A stretch of 64,000 nucleotides of DNA from positions 4,526,001-4,590,000 of the forward strand of contig NZ_CP172346.1 in NCBI RefSeq assembly GCF_044336245.1, written 5' to 3'. The stretch comes from Schlesneria sphaerica. Its GTDB lineage: Bacteria; Planctomycetota; Planctomycetia; Planctomycetales; Planctomycetaceae. Every line of letters begins with the position of its first letter. Within the stretch, counting starts at the first letter, position 1. The position numbers and the translations under genes were made by a program. The notes below the pieces were generated by a model. The model made no database searches. It had not been told where the DNA came from and saw nothing but the letters and a program-made list of their open reading frames with translations. Below are positions 1 to 9,155 of this stretch, one piece after another.

Positions 1-1411
1 GACCGAACTTTTCAAGCGTGTGTTCGCGGATGTAGCGGTCGACTTCGCGAATTTCCGCATCCGTCAGTCCCGAATAGGCTTTGGCGAAGGGCACCAGCGA
101 GCCACCGTCCCAGGCGGCAAAGGTATAATCGGTATACAGACTGGCTCGCCGGCCGTTACCGCGTTGCGCATAAACCAGGACGGCATCACATGTGTAGGGC
201 TCAATTTTCCATTTCCACCAGAGTCCCGTTACGCGTCCGACTCCGTACTCGGAACTGGCTCGCTTGAGCATTAACCCTTCGACTTTGGTTTCGCGACTCG
301 ACTCTCTGATACGACGCAGATCTTCCCAGGAATCACTTTCGATGAGTGGTGAGGCCATGATGGAGGAGTTCGATGGCTGTGCCGCAATCATTGCGTCGAG
401 GCGCTGCCGGCGTTCGGAAAGTGGGAGCTTCCGGAGGTCTTGCCCGTTTTCTTCCAGCAGGTCAAAGGCGACAAACCGGACGGGAACCTCGGCCAGTAGC
501 TTCTTTCCAATCGTCTTACGACCAATCCGTCGCTGCATCTCGCTGAACGGCAGGACTCCCCCCTCGTTCCAGCCGAGAATTTCGCCATCCAGGACTGTTC
601 CATCCGGTAACGCCGCGACGGGCTGAACCAGTTCGGGAAAGCGTTCCAGCATCGGTTCTTCACCTCGCGACCAGACGAAGGATTGGCCACCCCGGCGAAT
701 TACCTGTCCGCGGATACCATCCCACTTCCATTCGACGATCCAGTCGTCAATGTTCCCCAAGGTTGCTTCATCACCGTCGGTGGGATGAGCCAGACAGAAG
801 GGGTAGGGCTTACTGGAATCGCTTTCTCCGCTGTCAGGAGCCAGCAACCATGTGAAGAAGTCGGGCACGGGCTCCCAGGTTCCCATGAGCCGGTGTGCGA
901 TGACCGCCGCATCCACTCCGCTGGTTTCGGCCAGCGCACGAATCACCATCTGCTGTGCGACCCCAACGCGAAAGCCTCCAGTGACGAGTTTGTTGAAGAC
1001 AAACCGTTCATAAGCGGAAAGGTCCCCCCAGGCTGTGATCATGGCTTCGCGGCAGTCGGCGTCGGACATCTGGCTGAGGGGGCGAATGCGATTTTCGATC
1101 CAGTCCGTCAGTGAGGTTGTCGAGCCGGTAGACTCTTCCGGCATGAGCAGGGCCATGGTTTCTGCCAGATCGCCGACGGCCCCATAGCATTCATCGAACA
1201 TCCAGTCGGGGACCTGGCTTGCGCTGGCACACCACTCGCGCAGTCGACCGGTCGAGATCAGGCGTTTGAAGCGTCGCCCACTGAGGAAGTAGATCGCCCA
1301 CGCGCCGTCGCTGGCGGTGCAGGTGGAGAAGTATTCTCGCATCGCCGTAATCTTGCGGCTGGTTTTTGTCGTCTCGTCGAGTGCCCGGTAGAGTTGCGCG
1401 AACTCGTTCAC
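1..1411 (-). CDS. ATP-dependent DNA ligase, C-terminus cut by window edge
   Basis: Seals nicked DNA using ATP through an enzyme-adenylate intermediate. I read the frame directly: it is open from a GTG at 1411 to base 2. The adenylation motif EWKWDG puts the catalytic lysine near residue 229. Further in are VEGLMLKR (motif IV) and WWKWK (motif V), followed by the start of the OB-fold. The roughly 200 residues before the lysine fit the N-terminal DNA-binding domain of bacterial ligases associated with an MBL exonuclease. The GTG start overlaps the TGA of the upstream exonuclease (GTGA), so the two are translationally coupled. Only the last part of the OB domain is missing. A helicase and a PdeM-type nuclease often follow in this locus type, but that lies outside the window. 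Confidence 0.93.
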   Translation of the reverse strand, partial: MNEFAQLYRALDETTKTSRKITAMREYFSTCTASDGAWAIYFLSGRRFKRLISTGRLREWCASASQVPDWMFDECYGAVGDLAETMALLMPEESTGSTTSLTDWIENRIRPLSQMSDADCREAMITAWGDLSAYERFVFNKLVTGGFRVGVAQQMVIRALAETSGVDAAVIAHRLMGTWEPVPDFFTWLLAPDSGESDSSKPYPFCLAHPTDGDEATLGNIDDWIVEWKWDGIRGQVIRRGGQSFVWSRGEEPMLERFPELVQPVAALPDGTVLDGEILGWNEGGVLPFSEMQRRIGRKTIGKKLLAEVPVRFVAFDLLEENGQDLRKLPLSERRQRLDAMIAAQPSNSSIMASPLIESDSWEDLRRIRESSRETKVEGLMLKRASSEYGVGRVTGLWWKWKIEPYTCDAVLVYAQRGNGRRASLYTDYTFAAWDGGSLVPFAKAYSGLTDAEIREVDRYIREHTLEKFG

Positions 1412-2457
1412 GTCTGGGTCTCCTCGTCCCCGGCACTATCGATGTCGACGGCGTCAATGTCGACATCGTCCCTTTCCCCTACGAATTCGGTGTGCAGCGA
1501 GAGGGCGTCGTATCCGGCTTCCCGTAGCCACTGCACCATGGGCCCGGTGCGGCCGTGAGTGGCGAGGACTCGTTCGGCACCTGTGGCTTGGATGGCTCCC
1601 AGCAGTCCGGGCCAGTCGGCGTGGTCCGAGATGACGAAGCCTCGATTGACCGCGCGTCGTCGTCGAGCACCCCGAACCTGCATCCAGCCAGAGGCGAACG
1701 CGGTGGAAATCTCACCAAAGCGCCTCATCCAGGGGGTACCATTCGCGGACGGTGGGGCGAGAATCAGGGCGCCTTTCCAGTCCTTGCGCCCGTAGGCGGC
1801 GCCCGCGTAGGTGGTGGGAGGGAGTGGGATTCCGGAGGCGATGTAATCGCGGTTCACCCGTTGAACCGCGCCGTGGCAGAAGATGGGGCCGATCGCCGGG
1901 TCGACACAGGAGACGACGCGCTGTGCTTTCCCGAGCGAATACGCGAAGATCATGGAAGCCCGTCCCTCGTCACGATTCGTACGCCACCATTGATTCAATT
2001 CGTCGGTCACGATGCTGTCTGCTGGCCAGCGATAGATGGGCAGTCCAAACGTGCACTCGGTAATAAACGTGTGGCAGCGTACGGGAGTAAACGGCTCGCA
2101 GGTGGAATCGGGTGTGACCTTGTAGTCGCCCGATACCACCCAGACTTGTCCCTGAAATTCCAATCGCACCTGAGCGGATCCCAGGATATGACCCGCTGGA
2201 TGAAGCGAGAGCTTGACTCCATTCACAGAGAGCTCTTCGCCATAAGCGAGGGTGTCGATGGGGGCGCCGGGCTGCATGCGGGTTTGGAGGACCTGGCGTC
2301 CCTGAGAGGTGGTCAGGTATCGCTCACTCCCTGGTCGAGCATGATCTCCGTGCGCGTGCGTAATGACTGCACGCACGACGGGCTGCCAGGGGTCGATGAA
2401 AAAATCGCCCTGTTCACAATACAGACCCCGATCGGTCACTGATATCAGGTTCGCCAT
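1408..2457 (-). CDS. Ligase-associated DNA exonuclease (metallo-beta-lactamase fold)
   Basis: Predicted MBL/beta-CASP-type nuclease that acts with the downstream ATP-dependent ligase in end processing. The metal-binding motif HAHGDH lies near residue 36 of this start, followed by an SGDYK segment and a late ATHGRT histidine motif. Length (about 349 aa) matches the family. I prefer the ATG at 2457 (MANLISVTDRGLY) because family members begin just before this conserved segment; an in-frame ATG at 2478 adds seven residues. Neither has a strong Shine-Dalgarno sequence. The acidic tail rich in Asp and Glu is probably disordered. The stop overlaps the ligase start by four bases, so the pair is one operon. 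Confidence 0.9.
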   Translation of the reverse strand: MANLISVTDRGLYCEQGDFFIDPWQPVVRAVITHAHGDHARPGSERYLTTSQGRQVLQTRMQPGAPIDTLAYGEELSVNGVKLSLHPAGHILGSAQVRLEFQGQVWVVSGDYKVTPDSTCEPFTPVRCHTFITECTFGLPIYRWPADSIVTDELNQWWRTNRDEGRASMIFAYSLGKAQRVVSCVDPAIGPIFCHGAVQRVNRDYIASGIPLPPTTYAGAAYGRKDWKGALILAPPSANGTPWMRRFGEISTAFASGWMQVRGARRRRAVNRGFVISDHADWPGLLGAIQATGAERVLATHGRTGPMVQWLREAGYDALSLHTEFVGERDDVDIDAVDIDSAGDEETQT

Positions 2458-2733
2458 GGTCCGATTCTGAAAATGCATCTTCTGAGGTTTAACCCGTTGC
2501 TTGCAAATACGGTTCCACCGGGCGAATGCTGGCAGAAAGTTTCTCCTTGGAAAGTTTTTCCGGGGGGATGAGTCTCATTTGCGCCAGTGGCTTTCAGGCT
2601 GGCTCCAGTCCCGGTGTGCAGTCTTGGATCATGAATTGCTCCTTGAGGGATCGCACAGAAATCTCTAGAAGTGTCCCGAAAATGAGCGTTTGTTTCCTGT
2701 TAATTCGGCGAGTTTCTGGCGGTTAATCGGTTT
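2458..2733. promoter_or_regulatory. Shared divergent control region of the repair island, with tandem palindromic repeat
   Basis: This gap lies between the leftward exonuclease-ligase pair and the rightward radical SAM-UdgX pair. It carries two near-identical 12-mers, GAAAGTTTCTCC (2535-2546) and GAAAGTTTTTCC (2550-2561). They are 15 bases apart, and each is a partial palindrome (GAAA..TTTC; GGAAA...TTTCC). A second direct repeat, GTTAATTCGG (2699-2708) and GGTTAATCGG (2721-2730), abuts the rightward start. This spacing fits two operator half-sets for a repressor such as a damage-response regulator, but no regulator can be named from sequence alone. The ATG at 2734 has no visible Shine-Dalgarno sequence. 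Confidence 0.4.
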
Positions 2734-3987
2734 ATGGATATACAGGAAAAACTTTCGATCCTGGCTGATGCGGCCAAGTATGATGCGTCCTGCGCGAGCA
2801 GTGGATCGAAGGGAATGCGCGCGGGAAGTCGGCTGGGCAGCACTGAGGGGATGGGGATTTGTCACAGCTATACGCCGGACGGTCGCTGTGTCTCGTTGCT
2901 GAAGATTCTGCTGACCAATTACTGTATCTACGACTGTCAGTACTGCGTGAATCGGGTGACGAGCGAGACGCGGCGGGCTCGTTTTACCGTGGACGAAATT
3001 GTCCGTCTGACGATCGAATTCTATCAACGGAATTACATCGAAGGGCTCTTCCTGAGTTCTGGGATTATCCAGAATCCGGATTACACGATGGAGCAACTGG
3101 CGCTGGTTGCCAAGTCGCTCCGGGTCGAGCATCAGTTTGGTGGATACATTCACCTGAAATCGATCCCGGGAGCGTCGGAAAATCTGCTCGAAGAAGCGGG
3201 GCGTTGGGCGGACCGCTTAAGTGTGAATATCGAGTTGCCGACCCCCGCCGATCTGCAGGCCCTCGCTCCAGAGAAGAAACCGCCTGAAATTACCGACGCG
3301 ATGGATGCGATCAAGCAGCGTTTGGATCAGTACCAGTCTGATCGCCAGGCGGGCTTCAAGGTGGCTCGTTTTGCACCTGCGGGGCAGAGCACTCAAATGA
3401 TTGTCGGGGCCACGGCGACTCCGGATCTCGAAATCCTGAAAACGGCGTCAGGTTTGTACAACCAGCAGAAGCTCCGCCGAGTTTACTATTCGGCATATAG
3501 CCCGATCCCCCACGCCGACGCCCGGTTGCCGGGGATGAGTCCTCCCCTGGTCCGGGAGCATCGACTCTACCAGGCCGACTGGCTGATGCGGTTCTACGGG
3601 TTTGGTTCGTCAGAGCTGGTGGCGGAATCAGACGGGAATCTCTCGTTAGAGATCGATCCCAAGCTCGCGTGGGCACTCGCGCACCGGGAAATGTATCCGA
3701 TCGACGTAAACCGAGCAGAGCGGGAGATATTACTGCGGATTCCCGGAATCGGTGCTCGCAACGTGGATCGAATCCTGCGGCTCCGCAGGCACCATGCGAT
3801 TCGCGTCAGTGATCTGAAGAAGCTGCGAGTCGCGTGGAACAGGACCGCTCCGTTCGTACAGACCATCGACCACAATCCGGCACTGAAGCAACTGGATGCG
3901 CAGGGACTGAAAGACCGTTTTAAGCCACAGGAGAAGCAGCTACTCCTGTTTGATACCGGGCAATCGGCGTTGGATGGTGAGTTCTAA
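2734..3987 (+). CDS. Radical SAM protein linked to UdgX, putative DNA modification or repair enzyme
   Basis: Radical SAM enzyme of the family usually found beside UDG-domain proteins; its reaction is unknown. The cluster motif C-X3-C-X2-C is Cys64, Cys68 and Cys71 in NYCIYDCQYC. A C-terminal helix-hairpin-helix (LRIPGIGARNVDRIL, about residues 331-345) suggests DNA binding, which supports a nucleic acid substrate. It ends in TAA immediately followed by the ATG of the UdgX gene (TAAATG, no gap), so the two are coupled. Length of 417 aa is normal for the family. The function in DNA repair is inferred from the HhH domain and the invariant partner, not from a recognised active site for a known reaction. 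Confidence 0.9.
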   Translation: MDIQEKLSILADAAKYDASCASSGSKGMRAGSRLGSTEGMGICHSYTPDGRCVSLLKILLTNYCIYDCQYCVNRVTSETRRARFTVDEIVRLTIEFYQRNYIEGLFLSSGIIQNPDYTMEQLALVAKSLRVEHQFGGYIHLKSIPGASENLLEEAGRWADRLSVNIELPTPADLQALAPEKKPPEITDAMDAIKQRLDQYQSDRQAGFKVARFAPAGQSTQMIVGATATPDLEILKTASGLYNQQKLRRVYYSAYSPIPHADARLPGMSPPLVREHRLYQADWLMRFYGFGSSELVAESDGNLSLEIDPKLAWALAHREMYPIDVNRAEREILLRIPGIGARNVDRILRLRRHHAIRVSDLKKLRVAWNRTAPFVQTIDHNPALKQLDAQGLKDRFKPQEKQLLLFDTGQSALDGEF

Positions 3988-5397
3988 ATGTACTCGTTCG
4001 TTGTTCAGAGTTTCGCAGAGTGGAGAAGTTGCTCCCGAGCATTACTGAATGCTCAGGTCCTGCCGGATCAGGTCATTTTTCGTGACAGTCCTGTCGAGGC
4101 GACCCTGTTCGATGACGAGTCATCCGGGGAACAGTCGTGGAGCGCTCTGGTGCGAGTGCCCGCGCGGGGACATAAAGTGCCGCAGGCCTTTCTCGATTTG
4201 GCCTATGCCGTCAGTTGTCATCGGGACACGGATCGCTTTCAGCTGCTGTACCGTCTGCTCTGGCGACTGACGACGAACGAGCCTCGCTTGATGGAAGTGA
4301 TCACGGATGATGATGTTCATCGGCTGCATCAGATGGAGAAAGCGGTTCGCGGTGACTCGCACAAGATGAAAGCCTTCGTCCGCTTCCGAAAGCTGGTGAC
4401 ACCAGAGGGTGAGCAGTTCGTTGCCTGGCATCGGCCTGACCATCGGGTTGTGCAACTCGTCTCGCCCTTTTTCTCGCGGAGATTTCCCGCGATGAACTGG
4501 ACGATTCTGACCCCGGACGAGTCTGTCTCGTGGGACCAGAAAGAACTGCGATATGGCCCGGGGTGCTCGCGCGATCACGCACCGGACGGGGATGAACTGG
4601 AAGATTTGTGGCTGACGTATTACGGATCGATTTTCAATCCCGCGCGAATCAAGGTGAAGACCATGATCAGGGAAATGCCCGTTCGACACTGGGCCACGCT
4701 GCCCGAGGCGACGATCATCGATGACCTGCTGAACGATGCCCCTCGTCGAGTCGCCGAGATGATCGCTCGTCAGGAAGGCCATGCGCGATCCGCGCGTGAC
4801 TATCTTCCTGCGCACCAGACGCTGAAGTCATTGCGAGAGGCTGCCAAGACCTGTCGCGGCTGCGATTTGTACTGCGAGGCAACTCAAACAGTCTTCGGAG
4901 AGGGGCCGGCTGACGCCCGTATCGTACTGGTTGGCGAACAGCCTGGTGATCAGGAGGACCTCGCCGGACGGCCCTTCGTGGGGCCAGCGGGGCATGTACT
5001 GGACGACGCTCTGCAGCAGGCGGGAATGGACAGATCGGAAGTCTACCTCACCAACGCGGTGAAGCATTTCAAGTTTGAACCGACCGAGAAGAGACGTCTG
5101 CACAAAAAGCCGTCAGCGCGTGAGTCCTCCGCCTGCAGGCCGTGGGTCGATGCCGAACTGAGGCTGATCAAACCTAAAGTCCTGGTCTGTCTGGGTGCGA
5201 CCGCCGCTCATTCGTTGATCGGCCCGGGATTCAGCGTGACCCGCCAGCGAGGCCAGTTCGTCCGAACGGAGTGGTGTGAACACACTCTCGCAACGTATCA
5301 CCCTTCTGCCATCCTCAGAAGCCTGCAGTCTGAGTCTCTGCGTAAATGGCTAATTGACGATCTGAAAGCGGCCAAACATCAGGCTGACAACTCATGA
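3988..5397 (+). CDS. udgX: UdgX-type uracil-DNA glycosylase with N-terminal DUF4130 domain
   Basis: Two-domain protein. Residues about 1-250 form the domain that accompanies the radical SAM family (DUF4130-like). Residues about 285-469 form a uracil-DNA glycosylase with GEQPGDQED (316-324), NAVKHFKF (356-363), KRRLHK (368-373), LGATAAH and the closing HPSAILR. The KRRxHK loop is the signature of UdgX; in mycobacterial UdgX the histidine of this loop forms a covalent bond to the abasic site after uracil removal, and here it would be His372. Cys289-X2-Cys292 and Cys383 fit iron-sulfur ligands. Directly coupled to the radical SAM gene, so both products probably act on the same lesion or modified base. 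Confidence 0.92.
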   Translation: MYSFVVQSFAEWRSCSRALLNAQVLPDQVIFRDSPVEATLFDDESSGEQSWSALVRVPARGHKVPQAFLDLAYAVSCHRDTDRFQLLYRLLWRLTTNEPRLMEVITDDDVHRLHQMEKAVRGDSHKMKAFVRFRKLVTPEGEQFVAWHRPDHRVVQLVSPFFSRRFPAMNWTILTPDESVSWDQKELRYGPGCSRDHAPDGDELEDLWLTYYGSIFNPARIKVKTMIREMPVRHWATLPEATIIDDLLNDAPRRVAEMIARQEGHARSARDYLPAHQTLKSLREAAKTCRGCDLYCEATQTVFGEGPADARIVLVGEQPGDQEDLAGRPFVGPAGHVLDDALQQAGMDRSEVYLTNAVKHFKFEPTEKRRLHKKPSARESSACRPWVDAELRLIKPKVLVCLGATAAHSLIGPGFSVTRQRGQFVRTEWCEHTLATYHPSAILRSLQSESLRKWLIDDLKAAKHQADNS

Positions 5398-5719
5398 TGG
5401 AGTCCTGATCGAGCCCCGAGCCTAATTGAAAAGAGTCCGTACCTGCCGAAAGCGTTGAGGCAGCATTCAGTCACTGCGCGGTACGAGTGAGTTCGGTCCC
5501 CTCGATGGTGGCGTTACGGCCCTGCGTGTGTCACGCCTGGGTGATCAATCAAAGGTTCAGCAAGATGCTCTCGCCTGCTTCGCGCGAGGGAAGTCCGTTC
5601 CGCTGTTGTTGTGTTCATTCTGTTTTTGGACTATGACCAGCGGTACGTTGTTTCCATCATCGAATTGATTGAGCTGAAGCTCGAATGCAGGATTCATTGT
5701 GCTTTTCAGGAGAGATCTG
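5398..5719. other. Intergenic, no gene seen
   Basis: About 320 bases between the UdgX gene and the propeller gene. No coding frame with recognisable content, no RNA gene and no clear terminator hairpin was found. An AGGAGA Shine-Dalgarno at its right end serves the next gene. Confidence 0.5.
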
Positions 5720-7024
5720 ATGCCCCGGTTGCTCGTCGCGTTCAGTTTACTGGTCTTTTGTGGGCTGCTGCACTCGGCGAGTGATGCTGCGGAACCCAAA
5801 TCCTCAAAAGATTGGCCGCAATGGCGCGGAGAGAAAGGGGATAATATTAGCCCCTTCAAAGGGATCGCCAAAGACTGGGAAGCGACACCGCCGGAACTGT
5901 TGTGGCAGTTGGAAGGGATGGGGCAGGGTTACGCCAGCGTTTCCATCGTCGGTGACCGGCTTTATACCACGGGGAACATCGGTGATTCTCAGGCTGTCGT
6001 CGCGGTCGACCTGAAAACGCGTGCGGTGGCCTGGACTGCTCCACTGACCGATTCGGTCCCCAAGCACGGCTACGACGGATCCCGCTGCACTCCGACTGTT
6101 GACGGAGATCGGCTCTACGTGATCACATCGAACGGCCAGATCTCGTGCCTCAAGGTGGCCGACGGGAGTGTCGTCTGGAGTAAGAATTTTGAAAAGGAAT
6201 GGAACGGCCGGATGATGTCCGGCTGGGGATTCTCTGAATCTCCGCTCGTCGACGGGAAACACGTCTTGTGTACGCCCGGCAGCGAAGAGGCCATGATTGT
6301 CTGTCTGAACAAAGTGAATGGTAAGGAAGTCTGGCGGTCGGCCGTTCCTGACGCGGGCGAAAAAGGGAGTCCCGGAGCGGGATACTCGGTCATGACGATC
6401 AGTAACGGAGCTGGCGTCAAGCAGTACGTGCAGCTCATCGGCCGTGGCTTGATCGGTGTTCGTGCCAGCGACGGGAAGCATCTGTGGAGCTACAACAAGA
6501 TCGCCAACGGTGTGGCGGACATTCCGACTCCGATCGTCTCGGGCGATTACGTGTTCGGCTCAACAGGGTACGACGATGGTGGATCGGCGCTGTTGAAATT
6601 GAAACGTTCAGGGAATGGTGTGGAAGCTGTCGAACAGTACTCACGCGCTGCGAAACAACTTCAAAATCATCACGGCGGAATGGTCCTGATGGGTGAGCAT
6701 CTTTACTTTGGAAACGGCCACAATAATGGCTTCCCAATCTGTGTGGATTTGATTTCGGGTGACGTGAAGTGGGGCGGGAAACTGCGTGGCGTAGGGCAGG
6801 GTTCTGCCGCCATTACCGCCGTCGATGGCCATCTGATCTTCCGCTATCAAAGTGGTGAGGTGGCTCTGATTGAAGCGACGCCTAACGAATACAAGCTCAA
6901 AGGAAGCTTCATGCCTGTCTATCAGGAGCGGGAGTCCTGGGCACAGCCCGTCGTTGTGGATGGGAAGCTGTATCTGCGTGAGCAAAATACGCTGATGTGC
7001 TACGACATTGCGGAAAAGAAGTAA
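5720..7024 (+). CDS. Exported PQQ-like beta-propeller protein
   Basis: Secreted WD40/PQQ-type beta-propeller (BamB-like). The start at 5720 is preceded by AGGAGA at a good distance; an upstream in-frame start at 5699 has none. A signal peptide spans about residues 1-24 (MPRLLVAFSLLVFCGLLHSA). Mature repeats begin at WPQWRG (32-37), a hallmark of planctomycete PQQ-repeat proteins, and blades recur as VDGDRLYVITSNGQISCL, GKEVWRSAV and VDGHLIFRYQSGEVALIEA. There is no dehydrogenase catalytic set, so this is more likely a scaffold or binding protein than a PQQ enzyme. It is followed by strong inverted repeats and appears monocistronic. Confidence 0.85.
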   Translation: MPRLLVAFSLLVFCGLLHSASDAAEPKSSKDWPQWRGEKGDNISPFKGIAKDWEATPPELLWQLEGMGQGYASVSIVGDRLYTTGNIGDSQAVVAVDLKTRAVAWTAPLTDSVPKHGYDGSRCTPTVDGDRLYVITSNGQISCLKVADGSVVWSKNFEKEWNGRMMSGWGFSESPLVDGKHVLCTPGSEEAMIVCLNKVNGKEVWRSAVPDAGEKGSPGAGYSVMTISNGAGVKQYVQLIGRGLIGVRASDGKHLWSYNKIANGVADIPTPIVSGDYVFGSTGYDDGGSALLKLKRSGNGVEAVEQYSRAAKQLQNHHGGMVLMGEHLYFGNGHNNGFPICVDLISGDVKWGGKLRGVGQGSAAITAVDGHLIFRYQSGEVALIEATPNEYKLKGSFMPVYQERESWAQPVVVDGKLYLREQNTLMCYDIAEKK

Positions 7025-7035
7025 AACGGGCGTCG

Positions 7036-7069
7036 CCATGACAAGCCCGGACGGACTGACTTGTCATGG
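7036..7069 (+). terminator. Perfect 10-bp hairpin after the propeller gene
   Basis: CCATGACAAG (7036-7045) and CTTGTCATGG (7060-7069) are exact inverse complements with a 14-base loop, 11 bases after the stop codon. It lacks a T tract. Confidence 0.5.
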
Positions 7070-7099
7070 TCGTATGTCAGAGTAGTAAACTAACGGCAG

Positions 7100-7146
7100 A
7101 CCATTCCTTCGAGAGAGTTCCGGTGACTTCGAGGGAATGGTTTTGT
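7100..7146 (+). terminator. Second hairpin with T-rich tail
   Basis: ACCATTCC (7100-7107) pairs with GGAATGGT (7134-7141), followed by TTTGTT. Together with the preceding hairpin it gives a tandem terminator arrangement. Confidence 0.5.
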
Positions 7147-7591
7147 TGCAGTCGCTGCAGTCGCTGACGGACTCGGGGACTCTGGTAGCGGTTGTGCCTG
7201 CCTGCCCGATTGATCGGGTGAAGGCCTGAAAACTGAAGTCACGTGGTCTAACCAAACCAACTTTTCCGAATCGCCCCACCAGTGATCCCCATCGTGATTT
7301 CTGGTTCGAGAGCGGATTTTCTCTGGAACAGCACCTCTCTTCAGGAAACCATCGGCAGGCGAATTACGTAAAGCCCGTCGGGACTTACGGATTGCCGCAG
7401 TCGCAAATCGGCCGTTTCTACTGATTGTCGCTTGGCGGCTGTGCCGATGTTGGTATACGATCGATCCACCGATCGGAAAGTTCCTGCGCGTGTGCCCGAG
7501 TGCTTTCGGATCGCCATGACCGTCCTGCCTGAATTCCTGCCCGACTGCCATCCACCCCGCAGGGGTGCTCGAGACCTCCAGAGGATTCTCC
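7147..7591. other. Intergenic before the DUF1501 gene, nothing recognised
   Basis: About 445 bases. Open frames on both strands have no recognisable protein content. The right end carries GAGGATT, the ribosome-binding site of the next gene. Confidence 0.45.
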
Positions 7592-8932
7592 ATGCTGACG
7601 ATTCCCGGAAAAGCCCATCGGTTATGCGACGGAGTCACTCGACGCGATGCCCTGCGGATTGGCGCACTGGGACTGGGGGGACTTTCGCTACCCGGTTTGT
7701 TACGAGCCGAACAGGCTGCCGGGATCACGAAATCGCACAAAGCGGTAATCATGATCTATATGGTCGGGGCACCGCCGCACCAGGACATGTACGACCTGAA
7801 GCCGGACGCTCCTGCGGAAATTCGTGGAGAGTTCCGGCCGATTGATACGAATGTTCCGGGAATTCAGATTTGCGAGCACCTGCCGAAGCTCGCCACGATC
7901 ATGGACAAACTGGTTCCGCTCCGGTCGGTCTATGGTTCCCCCAGCGGCGATCATGATTCGTTTATCTGCTACACCGGACGGACAGTTCTGAATCAGCCGC
8001 CCGGGGGCTGGCCTTCCATCGGTTCGACGGTCTCCAAAGTACTCGGGCCTGTGAATCCGTCCGTACCGCCGTTCTTCGGCCTTTCGCCGAATGCCGGACA
8101 TCCTCCTTATGGCTCGCCCGGACACCCCGGCTTTCTGGGTGTGACCCACAGTGCGTTCCGTCCGTCAGGGCCTTCCCGCGAAGATATGAAGCTGAACGGC
8201 ATGGATCTGGCGCGGCTGGCGAATCGTCAGCAACTGCTCGCCAGCTTCGATCAGTTCCGTCGAGATGCGGATGCGAAAGGGATGATGACCGGTCTCGATG
8301 CTCTCAACCAGCAGGCGATGGGAATCCTGACGTCGAGTCGTTTGTCAGAGGCTCTCGATATCTCACGGGAAGATCCTGCCGTAATCGCTCGCTATGGAAA
8401 GGGTGATCCCAATAACTATGGCGACGGTGCTCCGCGAAATCTCGAACACTTCCTGATGGCGCGGCGGCTGGTCGAAGCGGGAGCGCGCGTGGTGACGCTG
8501 AACTTCGGACGCTGGGATTTCCATTCCAGCAATTTCAGTGAATGTAAGAATACCCACTTCCCCATGTTCGATCAGGGAATGCACGCCTTAATCACCGACC
8601 TGCACGAACGGGGAATGGATAAGGATGTGGCCGTGGTGGCCTGGGGTGAATTCGGACGGACGCCGCGAATCAATCCCGAAGCCGGTCGGGATCACTGGCC
8701 TGATGTTGGTAACGGCTTGATTGCGGGCGGTGGCTTCCGCACGGGACAAGTCATCGGAGCCACGGACCGTATCGGGGCCAAAATCGCGGATCGACCGATT
8801 CACTTCGGCGAAGTGCACGCCACGCTGTATCATCACTTCGGCATCGATCCGCTGGCCATCCACCTGCACGACCTGTCCTCTCGACCGCACAATCTGGTCG
8901 ATAACTGGAGGGCCATGCCCGAACTGGTCTGA
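7592..8932 (+). CDS. DUF1501 protein with Tat signal
   Basis: Member of the DUF1501 family, distantly related to the alkaline phosphatase/sulfatase fold and greatly expanded in planctomycetes. The start at 7592 follows GAGGATT; a GTG at 7565 is less likely. The Tat motif TRRDALRIG (twin Arg at 17-18) is followed by a hydrophobic stretch to about residue 37, so it is exported folded. Family segments visible are YMVGAPPHQDMYDLKP, RSVYGSPSGDHDSF, and near the end WGEFGRTPRINPEAGRDHW. Length (446 aa) is normal. DUF1501 genes often sit beside DUF1549/DUF1553 cytochrome-like genes, but none is here. The enzymatic role is unknown. Confidence 0.92.
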   Translation: MLTIPGKAHRLCDGVTRRDALRIGALGLGGLSLPGLLRAEQAAGITKSHKAVIMIYMVGAPPHQDMYDLKPDAPAEIRGEFRPIDTNVPGIQICEHLPKLATIMDKLVPLRSVYGSPSGDHDSFICYTGRTVLNQPPGGWPSIGSTVSKVLGPVNPSVPPFFGLSPNAGHPPYGSPGHPGFLGVTHSAFRPSGPSREDMKLNGMDLARLANRQQLLASFDQFRRDADAKGMMTGLDALNQQAMGILTSSRLSEALDISREDPAVIARYGKGDPNNYGDGAPRNLEHFLMARRLVEAGARVVTLNFGRWDFHSSNFSECKNTHFPMFDQGMHALITDLHERGMDKDVAVVAWGEFGRTPRINPEAGRDHWPDVGNGLIAGGGFRTGQVIGATDRIGAKIADRPIHFGEVHATLYHHFGIDPLAIHLHDLSSRPHNLVDNWRAMPELV

Positions 8933-9155
8933 CAGGCCCGGCTCGAATTTTATCGTTTGGCGGCTTCCCGCTACCGACAGATCCAGGCCGGAAACGTCAC
9001 GGCGCACGTGATTCATCGGAGAGGCGAACAAGATTTACAAAAGTGTACGACGGGTCTCGTTTGACATCCATGATGTGATCGGGGCAAAACTCAGGCAGCG
9101 CTGAGCAGGTGAAACGCGGCTGTCTGAGGGGCAAGGGACGGGTGCAACAGGCTTC

